Source: an uncultured Gemmiger sp. (GTDB lineage Bacteria; Bacillota; Clostridia; Oscillospirales; Ruminococcaceae). Taken from it: DNA of 64,000 nucleotides. Location: contig CALXHR010000002.1 in the NCBI GenBank assembly GCA_944388175.1, forward strand, positions 186,001 through 250,000, read 5' to 3'. The translations under genes were made by a program, and so were the position numbers. Below are positions 36,351 through 44,957 of the stretch, piece after piece (positions within the stretch are counted from its first letter, which is position 1; every line of letters begins with the position of its first letter). A model generated the notes under the pieces. That model was not told the origin of the DNA and ran no database searches. It was given only the letters and a program-made list of their open reading frames with translations.

Positions 36351-37673
36351 ATGGAATATATGACCCCCAACTTTACCAAAGAGATGGTAAAGACCCACAA
36401 AATTTTGATCCCCAACATGGCGGTGATCCAGTTCCGCCTGATGCAGGCCGCCCTGGCCAGCGAGGGGTACCAGACCGAGGTGCTGGGCAACTGCGGCAGC
36501 GAGGTGGCGCAGCTGGGCTTAAAGTATGTGCACAACGACACCTGCTACCCCGCGCTGCTGGTCATCGGCCAGTTTTTGGACGCGCTGAACAGCGGCAAAT
36601 ACGACCTGGAACACACGGCGCTGCTGATTACCCAGACGGGCGGCGGGTGCCGCGCCTCCAACTACATCAAGCTGCTGCGCAAGGCGCTGGTCAAGGCCGG
36701 GTACGGCAACATCCCGGTGGCGTCGCTGAACTTTTCCGGCCTGGAAAAAGGCAGCGGCCTGCCGCTGACGGTGCCGCTGCTGCGCAAGGTGCTGGCGGCC
36801 ATCTTTTACGGCGATATGCTGGCCGCGCTGCGCAGCCAGACCCACGCCTACGAGACGCACAAGGGCGACGCCGACGCCATGACCGAAAAATGGATCGCCC
36901 GCATCCAGGAATGGCTCCGCACCGACCGCAACTACTCGGGCCATGACATGAAAAAGCGCTTCCCCGAGATTGCGGCCGACTACGCCACCATCCCGCTGAC
37001 GAGGGTGCCCAAGGTCAAGGTGGGCGTCGTGGGCGAAATTTACGTCAAATACTCGCCGCTGGGCAACAACGACCTGGAAAAGTTTCTGGAGAGCCAGGAC
37101 TGCGAGGTCAACCTGCCCGGCCTGATGGGCTTTGTGCAGTACTGCGTGGCCAACCAGCGCATCGACGTGGACCTGTACGGCGGCAGCAAGCTGCTGGCCG
37201 GCGGCGCCGACGCGTTTTTGGGCTGGCTGGATTCCATCGGCGTGGCCAGCTACGACGCGATGCGCCGGTACGGTTTCTACGCGCCGGGGTCCTTCCGCGA
37301 GTTGATGAAAAAGCCCGAGGGCATCATCTCGCTGGGGGCCAAGATGGGCGAGGGCTGGCTGCTGACGGCCGAGATGCTGGAACTGGTCGAGGGCGGCTAC
37401 GGCAACATCGTCTGCGCGCAGCCGTTCGGCTGCCTGCCCAACCACATCGTGGGCAAGGGTATGATTAACAAGATCCGCGCGCTGCACCCCAACGCCAACA
37501 TCACCCCCGTCGACTACGACCCCAGCGCCACCCGCGTCAACCAGGAGAACCGCATCAAGCTGATGCTGGCCGTGGCGCGCGAAAAGCTGGACCACCCCGA
37601 CGCTGCGCCCGCGCCGCTGACGGCCGAGGACCTGGCCGGCGGCGCGCCGCAGCTGCAAACGGCGGTGCAGTGA
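36351..37673 (+). CDS. 2-hydroxyacyl-CoA dehydratase D-component-like protein
   Basis: A 440-residue protein of the HgdB/FldC-like fold. Conserved features: LGNCGSEVAQLGLKYVHNDTCYPALL near residues 46-70, TQTGGGCRASNY (about 95-106), VCAQPFGCLPNHIVGKG (about 358-374), and ITPVDYDPSATRVNQENRIKLM. These cysteines would hold an iron-sulfur cluster. In many Clostridia this part and the activase form one chain near 1,400 residues; here they are two genes. GAGG precedes the start. The substrate is unknown. Confidence 0.82.
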   Translation: MEYMTPNFTKEMVKTHKILIPNMAVIQFRLMQAALASEGYQTEVLGNCGSEVAQLGLKYVHNDTCYPALLVIGQFLDALNSGKYDLEHTALLITQTGGGCRASNYIKLLRKALVKAGYGNIPVASLNFSGLEKGSGLPLTVPLLRKVLAAIFYGDMLAALRSQTHAYETHKGDADAMTEKWIARIQEWLRTDRNYSGHDMKKRFPEIAADYATIPLTRVPKVKVGVVGEIYVKYSPLGNNDLEKFLESQDCEVNLPGLMGFVQYCVANQRIDVDLYGGSKLLAGGADAFLGWLDSIGVASYDAMRRYGFYAPGSFRELMKKPEGIISLGAKMGEGWLLTAEMLELVEGGYGNIVCAQPFGCLPNHIVGKGMINKIRALHPNANITPVDYDPSATRVNQENRIKLMLAVAREKLDHPDAAPAPLTAEDLAGGAPQLQTAVQ

Positions 37674-37742
37674 ACCATTACCCCGAACCGCGGTGCGGCG
37701 CAGCCAGCGCCGCACCGTTTTTGTTAAGGAGGAGATGCCCGC

Positions 37743-38408
37743 ATGGCGCAACGCATTTTGGTTGTGGAGGACGACGCCGCCCTGGGCGAAGGACTGCGCC
37801 TGACGCTGGAACCCTACGACTGCACGCTGGCCACCACCCTGGCCGAGGGGCGCGCCTGCCTGCAGCGGGAACGCTTTGACCTGGTGGTGCTGGACCTCAA
37901 CCTGCCGGACGGCAGCGGGCTGGACCTGTTGCCCTGCGCACAGCAGGCGGGCGGGCCGCCGGTGTTGATCTTGACGGCCAACGATATGGAGCTGGACGAG
38001 GTGCGCGGGCTGGAACTGGGCGCCGACGACTATGTGACCAAGCCGTTCTCGCTGGCGGTGCTGCGCGCCCGCGTCAAGGCGCTGCTGCGCCGCCGGGCCG
38101 CCCCCGGCGAAGCGTACCGCCAGGGGCCGTTCGCCTTTGACTTTGCCCGGCTGGACTTTTTGTGCGGCGGGCAGCCGGTCGAGCTTTCGCGCACCGAGCA
38201 GCGGCTGCTGCGCCTGCTGGTGCAAAACCGCGGCCATGTGCTGACCCGCACACAGCTGCTGGACGCCGTGTGGGACGGCGGCGAGTTTGTGGACGAGAAC
38301 GCGCTTTCGGTCGCCATGCGGCGGCTGCGCGCCAAACTGCCCGGCCTGCCGGTGCGCACGGTGTACGGCGTGGGCTATGTTTGGGAACTGCAGGAGGTTG
38401 CGCCGTGA
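37743..38408 (+). CDS. OmpR-family response regulator
   Basis: A 221-residue regulator: receiver domain (1-115) with acidic pair Asp10-Asp11, phospho-acceptor Asp51 in VVLDLNLP, and a C-terminal winged helix (about 125-218). AAGGAGGAG precedes the start. Its stop overlaps the GTG start of the kinase. It probably controls the ABC exporter downstream; an inverted repeat CTGTCAC-N15-GTGACAG lies at 39324-39352. Confidence 0.9.
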   Translation: MAQRILVVEDDAALGEGLRLTLEPYDCTLATTLAEGRACLQRERFDLVVLDLNLPDGSGLDLLPCAQQAGGPPVLILTANDMELDEVRGLELGADDYVTKPFSLAVLRARVKALLRRRAAPGEAYRQGPFAFDFARLDFLCGGQPVELSRTEQRLLRLLVQNRGHVLTRTQLLDAVWDGGEFVDENALSVAMRRLRAKLPGLPVRTVYGVGYVWELQEVAP

Positions 38409-39349
38409 CGCCCGCCGTGTGGCTGCTGTGCGCCGCCGGGCTGGCCGCGCTGGGCGCGGGCGGCTGGGCGTTGTGGCGCGCCCGGCGCACGGTGCGCCGG
38501 CTGGACCGCATGCTGGCGGCGGCGATTGACGGCGGCTTTGTGGAGGAACTGTACGACGAGACGGCGCTTTCGGCGCTGGAAGGGCGCATGGCGCGGCTGC
38601 TGCAGGGCAGTGCCGCCGCCAACCGCGCTTTAGCGCAGGAACAGGCGGCGGTCAAGACGCTGATCTCGGACATATCGCACCAGGCGCGCACGCCGATGGC
38701 CAACGTGCTGCTGTACGCCGCTTTGCTGGAGGAGACCGGCCTGACCGAAGCCCAGCGTGCCCGGCTGGCCCCGCTGCAGGCGCAGGCCGAAAAACTGCAC
38801 TTTTTGCTGGAAAACCTGATCCGGGCTTCCCGCCTGGAAACCGGTCTGCTGCAGCTGGCCCCCACCCCCGGTCCCGTAGCGCCCCTGCTGCGCCAGGCCG
38901 CCGGGCAGGCGCAGGCCGCCGCCCGGGCCAAGGGCGTGGCGCTGACGGCGGCCCCCTGCGACGCCGAAGCCTGCTTTGACGCCAAATGGACACCCGAAGC
39001 GCTGTACAACCTGGTGGACAACGCCGTCAAGTACACGCCGCCGGGCGGCCGGGTCACGGTGGAGACGGCGCTGACCGAAAGTTTTTGCCGCATCGACGTG
39101 GCCGACACCGGCCCCGGCATCCCCGAAGCGGAGCAGGCGGCCATTTTTGCCCGCTTCGCCCGCGGCGCCGCCGCCCGCGAGACCGAGGGGCTGGGCATCG
39201 GGCTGTACCTGGCGCGGCAGATCGCGGCCGGGCAGGGCGGTTTTTTGCGGGTGCGCAGCGCGCCGGGGCAGGGCAGCGTGTTCTCGCTGTATCTGCCGCG
39301 GCAGGCCGTACAATCTTACCAAACTGTCACTTTGCCGAAAGCGCCGTGA
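38405..39349 (+). CDS. Short sensor histidine kinase
   Basis: A 314-residue kinase that starts at GTG 38405 (AGGAGG upstream), overlapping the regulator by 4 bp. One N-terminal helix (about 5-24) with almost no outer domain, H-box SDISHQARTPMAN with His92, N-box NLVDNAVKYT, G1 DTGPGIPE, G2 GLGIGLYLARQI. The lack of a sensory domain is typical of kinases that listen to a partner ABC transporter, which is encoded next. Confidence 0.88.
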   Translation: MTPAVWLLCAAGLAALGAGGWALWRARRTVRRLDRMLAAAIDGGFVEELYDETALSALEGRMARLLQGSAAANRALAQEQAAVKTLISDISHQARTPMANVLLYAALLEETGLTEAQRARLAPLQAQAEKLHFLLENLIRASRLETGLLQLAPTPGPVAPLLRQAAGQAQAAARAKGVALTAAPCDAEACFDAKWTPEALYNLVDNAVKYTPPGGRVTVETALTESFCRIDVADTGPGIPEAEQAAIFARFARGAAARETEGLGIGLYLARQIAAGQGGFLRVRSAPGQGSVFSLYLPRQAVQSYQTVTLPKAP

Positions 39350-39368
39350 CAGATTGCCCTGCTATACT
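39324..39368 (+). promoter_or_regulatory. Putative regulator site and -10 box ahead of the ABC exporter
   Basis: CTGTCAC (39324-39330) and GTGACAG (39346-39352) are inverted with 15 bases between; TATACT (39363-39368) follows 10 bp later. No good -35 is seen, which fits an activator-dependent promoter. The repeat overlaps the 3' end of the kinase gene. Confidence 0.45.
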
Positions 39369-39407
39369 GGGTATTGCAAAAAGCTGCGGCTTTTCTGCAA
39401 TACCCAG
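39367..39407 (+). terminator. Long hairpin in the ABC exporter leader
   Basis: CTGGGTATTGCA (39367-39378) pairs with TGCAATACCCAG (39396-39407), extended by AAAAGC/GCTTTT around TGCG. It is followed by TTTGTTTT. It could end transcription from the kinase gene or attenuate the exporter. Confidence 0.6.
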
Positions 39408-39435
39408 TTTGTTTTACCGCAAAGGAGAACGCAGT

Positions 39436-40104
<669 letters not shown>

Positions 40105-40116
40105 GGGGGCGAAGGC

Positions 40117-42777
40117 ATGAACGTTAAAAATAGCGCCTGCATCCGCCGCCTGGCCTGGAAAACACTGCTGGCCAGCCGCACCCGCAACCTCATCGCCATC
40201 GCGGCCATCGCGCTGACGGCGCTGCTGTTCACCGCGCTGTTCACCCTTGCGCTTTCCATCAACGAGGGGTTCCAGCAAAGCAACTTCCGCCAGGTGGGCG
40301 GGTTTTCCCACGGCGGGTTCAAGTACCTGACCCAAGCGCAGTTTACGGAACTGCAGGACGACCCCCGCATCGCCCAGTGGGGCGTGCGGCGCTTTCTGGG
40401 CATGCCCCGGGACGTGCCCTTTACCAAAGCCCATGTCGAAATCAGCTGGTGCGACGAAAACGAAGCCCACTGGATGTACTGCGACCCGGTGCAGGGCCGC
40501 CTGCCGCAGGAGGGCACCGACGAAGCCGCCACCGACACCCACGTGCTGGAACTGCTGGGCGTCGAGCCGGAACTTGGCGCGCAGTTCACCCTTACCTTTA
40601 CTGTAGACGGACACACGACGACCCAGACCTTTACGCTCTGCGGCTGGTGGGAGTACGATGAAGCCATTGTGGCCAACCATGTACTAATCCCCGAGAGCCG
40701 GGTGGACGCCGTGCTGGCGGAAACCGGCGTGGACCCTGCCCATACCGGGGACGGCATGACCGGTTGCTGGAACCTCGACGTGATGCTCAAAAGCGGGGCG
40801 CGGCACATCGAGCGGGACATCGAGCAGATTTTGGCCGACCACGGCTACCAGAGCGAGACTGCCGGGGACGACTACATCGCCACCGGCATCAACTGGGGCT
40901 ACACCGGGGCACAGCTTTCGGAAAACCTCGACCCCATGACGGCGATCGCCATTGCCGCGGTGGCGCTGCTCATCGTGTTTACCGGGTACCTCATCATCTA
41001 CAACGTGTTCCAGATTTCGGTGGCCGGGGATATCCGGTTCTACGGCCTGCTCAAGACCATCGGCACGACGCCCCGGCAGCTGCGGCGCATCATCCGCCTG
41101 CAGGCGCTGGCGCTGTCTGCCGCCGGCATCCCCGCCGGGCTCGCGCTCGGCTGGCTGCTGGGCGGGCAGCTGACGCCGGTGGTCGCAGCGCGGCTCAACG
41201 GCGTGAGGACCGTCACCTCGGTCAGCCCGTGGATTTTCCTCGTCTCGGCGCTGTTCGCGCTGTGTACGGTGCTGCTGTCCTGCCGGCGGCCGGGGCGCAT
41301 GGCGGGCAAAGTTTCGCCGGTGGAAGCCGTGCGCTATGCCGAGGGCGGCGGGAAGGCCCGCGCCAAAGGCCGCAAGGCCCGCCGCGTGACCCCGTTCACG
41401 ATGGCCTGGGCCAACCTGGGCCGCAGCAAGGGCAAAGCGGCGGTGACGGTGCTCTCGCTTTCGCTGGCGGTCGTGCTGCTGACGGTGACCGTCAACTTTG
41501 CCGGCGGCTTTGATATGGATAAATACGTGGCCAACTTTACGGCCAGCGACTTTATCGTGGCGAACGCCGGCAAGCTGCAAAGCGGGAATGTGGGTTTTAC
41601 CGACGACATGGGCCTGCCGCAGCAAGTCATCGACGATATCGACGCGCAAGGCGGCGTCACGGCCGGCGGCGTGGTGTACGGCCACACCGGTAGCGTGCTG
41701 GAATATGTGACCGAGGACTGGTTCCGCCAGAGCAACGGCTTTTGGGCCAGCCCGGAACAGCTGGACGATCTGATCCGCCTGACCGGCAGAAACGAAGCGG
41801 GGAACCTTGCCGCCGGCGCGCAGCTTTCCGGCATGAGCGCCTTTGCGCTGGACCACCTGACCGTGCTGGCCGGCGACCTTGCGCCGCTGTACGAGCCGGG
41901 CAGCCGGGCCATCGCCGCCGTATACGCCGAGGACGAATACGGCAGCACGGACCAAAACTCCCACTGGGCGCAGCTGGGCGACACCGTGACCCTGCGCTAT
42001 GTCGAGCAGAGCGAGTTCTACGACCCCGACACCGGCGAAGTCTGGGCCGCGTATGAGGATATCCCCGACGGCGCCAACTATATAGAGCGCCCGACGCAGT
42101 ACCGGGACGTGGACTATACCGTGACGGCGCTGGTGTCGGTGCCCACTGCCCTCAGTTACCGCTACTACGGCAACGACGAGTTTATTTTGAACGATGCGAC
42201 CTTTGTGCAGGACACCGGCACCGACAGCGTCATGTACTATGCCTTTGACACCACCGACGAAGCCAACGCCGCCATGGAAGCGTTTTTGGCGAACTATACG
42301 GAGAATGTGGACCCGACGCTGGACTACGAGAGCAAAGCCACTTACGCCGGGGAATTTGACAGTATGCGGTCGATGTTCCTGCTGCTGGGCGGGGCGTTAA
42401 GCTTCATTGTGGGGCTGGTTGGCGTGCTGAACTTCTTTAACGCCGTGCTCACCGGCATCATTGCGCGCCGGCGGGAGCTGGCCGTGCTGCAGGCCGTGGG
42501 CATGACCGGCCGCCAGCTGCGCGCCATGCTGGTGTGGGAGGGGCTGCTGTACGCCCTGGGCGCGGCCGTGCTGGCGCTGGTGCTGGCCGTGGCGCTGGGG
42601 CCGGTGGCCTTCCACGCGCTGGAAAGCCTGTTCTGGTTCTTTACCTACCGGCTGGACCTGACGCCGTTTTTGTGGGTGACGCCGCTGTTTGCGCTGCTGG
42701 GCGCGGGCATCCCGCTGCTGACTGGCCACGCCGCCGCCCGTCACACGCTGGTGGAACGCCTGCGCGCGGTGGAATGA
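40117..42777 (+). CDS. FtsX-like ABC transporter permease
   Basis: An 886-residue membrane protein. One helix near the N-terminus (about 25-48), an outer domain (about 50-270), an FtsX core of three helices (about 275-400), a second N-terminal-type helix (about 445-468), a second outer domain (about 470-750) and a final FtsX core (about 752-880). MTAIAIAAVALLIVFTGYLIIYN and RRRELAVLQAVGMTGRQL are typical. With the kinase and regulator it forms a likely peptide or envelope-stress export/resistance unit; the substrate is unknown. Confidence 0.88.
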   Translation: MNVKNSACIRRLAWKTLLASRTRNLIAIAAIALTALLFTALFTLALSINEGFQQSNFRQVGGFSHGGFKYLTQAQFTELQDDPRIAQWGVRRFLGMPRDVPFTKAHVEISWCDENEAHWMYCDPVQGRLPQEGTDEAATDTHVLELLGVEPELGAQFTLTFTVDGHTTTQTFTLCGWWEYDEAIVANHVLIPESRVDAVLAETGVDPAHTGDGMTGCWNLDVMLKSGARHIERDIEQILADHGYQSETAGDDYIATGINWGYTGAQLSENLDPMTAIAIAAVALLIVFTGYLIIYNVFQISVAGDIRFYGLLKTIGTTPRQLRRIIRLQALALSAAGIPAGLALGWLLGGQLTPVVAARLNGVRTVTSVSPWIFLVSALFALCTVLLSCRRPGRMAGKVSPVEAVRYAEGGGKARAKGRKARRVTPFTMAWANLGRSKGKAAVTVLSLSLAVVLLTVTVNFAGGFDMDKYVANFTASDFIVANAGKLQSGNVGFTDDMGLPQQVIDDIDAQGGVTAGGVVYGHTGSVLEYVTEDWFRQSNGFWASPEQLDDLIRLTGRNEAGNLAAGAQLSGMSAFALDHLTVLAGDLAPLYEPGSRAIAAVYAEDEYGSTDQNSHWAQLGDTVTLRYVEQSEFYDPDTGEVWAAYEDIPDGANYIERPTQYRDVDYTVTALVSVPTALSYRYYGNDEFILNDATFVQDTGTDSVMYYAFDTTDEANAAMEAFLANYTENVDPTLDYESKATYAGEFDSMRSMFLLLGGALSFIVGLVGVLNFFNAVLTGIIARRRELAVLQAVGMTGRQLRAMLVWEGLLYALGAAVLALVLAVALGPVAFHALESLFWFFTYRLDLTPFLWVTPLFALLGAGIPLLTGHAAARHTLVERLRAVE

Positions 42778-42800
42778 GTTTTGCGCCCTATACAAAATAA

Positions 42801-42839
42801 GCCCCGGCCCGGGCGTGCATGGCACGCCCGGGCCGGGGC
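42801..42839. terminator. Perfect 18-bp hairpin between convergent genes
   Basis: GCCCCGGCCCGGGCGTGC (42801-42818) and GCACGCCCGGGCCGGGGC (42822-42839), loop ATG. A short T-rich stretch follows on the plus strand. Confidence 0.75.
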
Positions 42840-42851
42840 TCTGTTTGGTTG

Positions 42852-44690
42852 TTATTTGAGGTGGCGCAAATCGCCGCTTTCGCGGAAATCCTCATAGTCG
42901 AGCGAGAGCGAGGGGTTGTAGTAGGGGTCGTGCAGGATGTTCTCTTTGCCGTGCACCGCGTACAGGCGGTCGTGCTCGGCGTCAAAGCGCGCCTTTTTGG
43001 CGGGGTCTTTTTCGTCCGACCCGCGGGACTTGCTCTCGTGGTGGTAGAGCTCGGCGTAGGGCGTCCAGACGATGCGCCAGCCCGCGTCGCGCACGCGCAG
43101 GCAGAAATCGACATCGTTGTAGGCGACGGTGAGCGTTTCGTCCAGGCCGTGCACGGCGTCGAACACCGCCGTGCGCACCAGCAGACAGGCCGCCGTCACG
43201 GCCGAAAAATCCTGCACGGTGGCCAGGCGGAACATGTACCCGCTGCCGCCGCGCTTGTGGTATTTGTGGCTGTGCCCGGCGTAGCCGCCCAGCCCCGTGA
43301 TGATACCGGCATGCTGGATGGTGTCGTCGGGGTAGTAGAGCATGGCGCCGCAGATGCCGACGCCGGGCTGGCTGCACTCCCCCACCATCTGGGTCAGCCA
43401 GTCGCCGTTTATGACCTCGATATCGTTGTTGAGCAGCAGCAGGTAGCCGCCCTGCGCATACTTGCGGCCAAAATTGTTGATGCGGCTGAAATTGAACCCG
43501 CCGTTGTACCCCACCACCCGCGCGCGGTCGTAGCGCTGGGGCAGCTTTTTGTAGTAGTCGACGGTGGCGGGGTCGGTGGAGTTGTTCTCGATGACGATGA
43601 CCTCGAAATTTTCGTAGGTCGTCTTGGCGTAGATGCTGTGCAGGCAGGTCTCGAGGTCGTCGACGTGGTCCTTGTTGGGGATCAGGATGGAGACGAGCGG
43701 CGGCGGGTCGGGGATTTCCCACACGACGTGGCAGGTGCCGGGGAATTTGCCGGCTTCCACCGTGCCGCGGCGGCCGGTGGCGGCCAGGTGGTCGGCCACG
43801 GCCTTTTGGGCGGCGGCTTCCACATAGGGCTTGGCCGCCGTGCCGCCGCTGGTGGACGCCGCGTGCACCCGCCAGTAGTAGAGCACCTGCGGCACGTGCA
43901 GCGGCTTGGCCGCCGGGTCGCGGCGCTGCATTTCGTCAAGGATGCGCAAAAACAGGTCGTGGTCCTGCGCGCCGTCGCAGGCCGGGCGCTCGCCGCCTAC
44001 GGCTGTGAACAGTTCCCGCCGGAACACCGCCAGGTGGCAGATGTAGTTGCAGGCCATCAGGTATTCCGGCGCGTAGTCGGGCTTGAAATGCCCCACGCGC
44101 GGGCGCCGGGGCGTTTTTTCAAACAGCGCTTCGTCGCTGTAGGCAAAGTCGGCCCCCGTTTCGGCCAGGGCCCGGCTCATGCAAAAGACCGCGTGCGGAG
44201 CCAGCATATCGTCGTGGTCGGCCAGGGCCAGGTAGTCCCCGGTGGCCAGGGCCGCGGCGGCGTTGGTGTTGGCCGCAATGCCGCCGTTTTCGATTTTTTG
44301 GTAGACGATGCGGCGGTCCTGTGCGGCGCGGCTTTGCACCGTTTCGCCCACGTCGGCGTGGGCGGCGTCGCTGGCGTCCACCAGCACCAGCTGCCAGTTG
44401 GGCGCGGTCTGCGCCTGCACGCTATCCAAAAACTGCTGCAAAAAGCGCGGCGGCGTGTTGTACAGCGGCGTCAGGATGCTGATAACCGGCCAGTTTGCAC
44501 TTTGCGCGGCGGCCGCGGCGCGCTGGGCTTCCAGCGTTTTTTTGGCGGGCAGGTAGCGCGCCCGCTTGCCAAAAAACCGGCGCTTGAAAAACCCCGCCGC
44601 CCGCGCGGCCATAACGCCCACGCCCTGCTCTTTCGTCAGCGTGCGGGCGTAGCCGAACAGTTCCTGAATGCGCTTGGTCTGCTGGCTCAT
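42852..44690 (-). CDS. Two-domain family 2 glycosyltransferase
   Basis: A 612-residue cytoplasmic protein with a basic N-terminal part (about 1-60) and two GT-A domains. Domain 1 (about 66-300) has ISILTPLYNTP and YLALADHDDMLAP; domain 2 (about 328-560) has VSILIPNKDHVDDL and YLLLLNNDIEVINGDWL. The DHDD and NNDIE motifs are the metal-binding acidic sites. It is similar along its whole length to the gene at 44958-46829, so the pair arose by duplication. Likely adds sugars to the exported rhamnose-type polymer. Confidence 0.88.
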   Translation of the reverse strand: MSQQTKRIQELFGYARTLTKEQGVGVMAARAAGFFKRRFFGKRARYLPAKKTLEAQRAAAAAQSANWPVISILTPLYNTPPRFLQQFLDSVQAQTAPNWQLVLVDASDAAHADVGETVQSRAAQDRRIVYQKIENGGIAANTNAAAALATGDYLALADHDDMLAPHAVFCMSRALAETGADFAYSDEALFEKTPRRPRVGHFKPDYAPEYLMACNYICHLAVFRRELFTAVGGERPACDGAQDHDLFLRILDEMQRRDPAAKPLHVPQVLYYWRVHAASTSGGTAAKPYVEAAAQKAVADHLAATGRRGTVEAGKFPGTCHVVWEIPDPPPLVSILIPNKDHVDDLETCLHSIYAKTTYENFEVIVIENNSTDPATVDYYKKLPQRYDRARVVGYNGGFNFSRINNFGRKYAQGGYLLLLNNDIEVINGDWLTQMVGECSQPGVGICGAMLYYPDDTIQHAGIITGLGGYAGHSHKYHKRGGSGYMFRLATVQDFSAVTAACLLVRTAVFDAVHGLDETLTVAYNDVDFCLRVRDAGWRIVWTPYAELYHHESKSRGSDEKDPAKKARFDAEHDRLYAVHGKENILHDPYYNPSLSLDYEDFRESGDLRHLK

Positions 44691-44694
44691 GGCG

Positions 44695-44943
44695 TTACCC
44701 GTGCAGGCCGTTGGCCTGACGCTCCATATTTTCGATGATGATGGTGTGGATATCGCCTAAGGTGGCGGCGTATTCCAGCACCTTCCACGGCGTGTCGGTG
44801 TGGTAGTGGATCTTGATGAGGTCCTCGTCCCCGACGACGAGCAGGCAGTCGCCCGCAGCGCAGTTCAGGATGCCGTCGTGGATGGCGTCCTCGTCGAGGT
44901 CGTGCCCCTCGATGAGCAGCTGGGTGTCGAAACGGTTTTGCAT
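44695..44943 (-). CDS. Small protein like the C-terminal part of FakA/DAK-type proteins
   Basis: An 82-residue protein. GDCLLVVGDEDLIKIHYHTD and PWKVLEYAATLGDIHTIIIENM resemble the C-terminal segment of FakA (fatty acid kinase, DhaL-linked family). No kinase domain is attached and none is nearby. Start by ATG 44943 with a GGGGG run upstream. It sits between two paralogous glycosyltransferases, 4 bp from one and 14 bp from the other, so it belongs to the same operon. Role unknown. Confidence 0.68.
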   Translation of the reverse strand: MQNRFDTQLLIEGHDLDEDAIHDGILNCAAGDCLLVVGDEDLIKIHYHTDTPWKVLEYAATLGDIHTIIIENMERQANGLHG

Positions 44944-44957
44944 GGGTAGTCCCCCTT

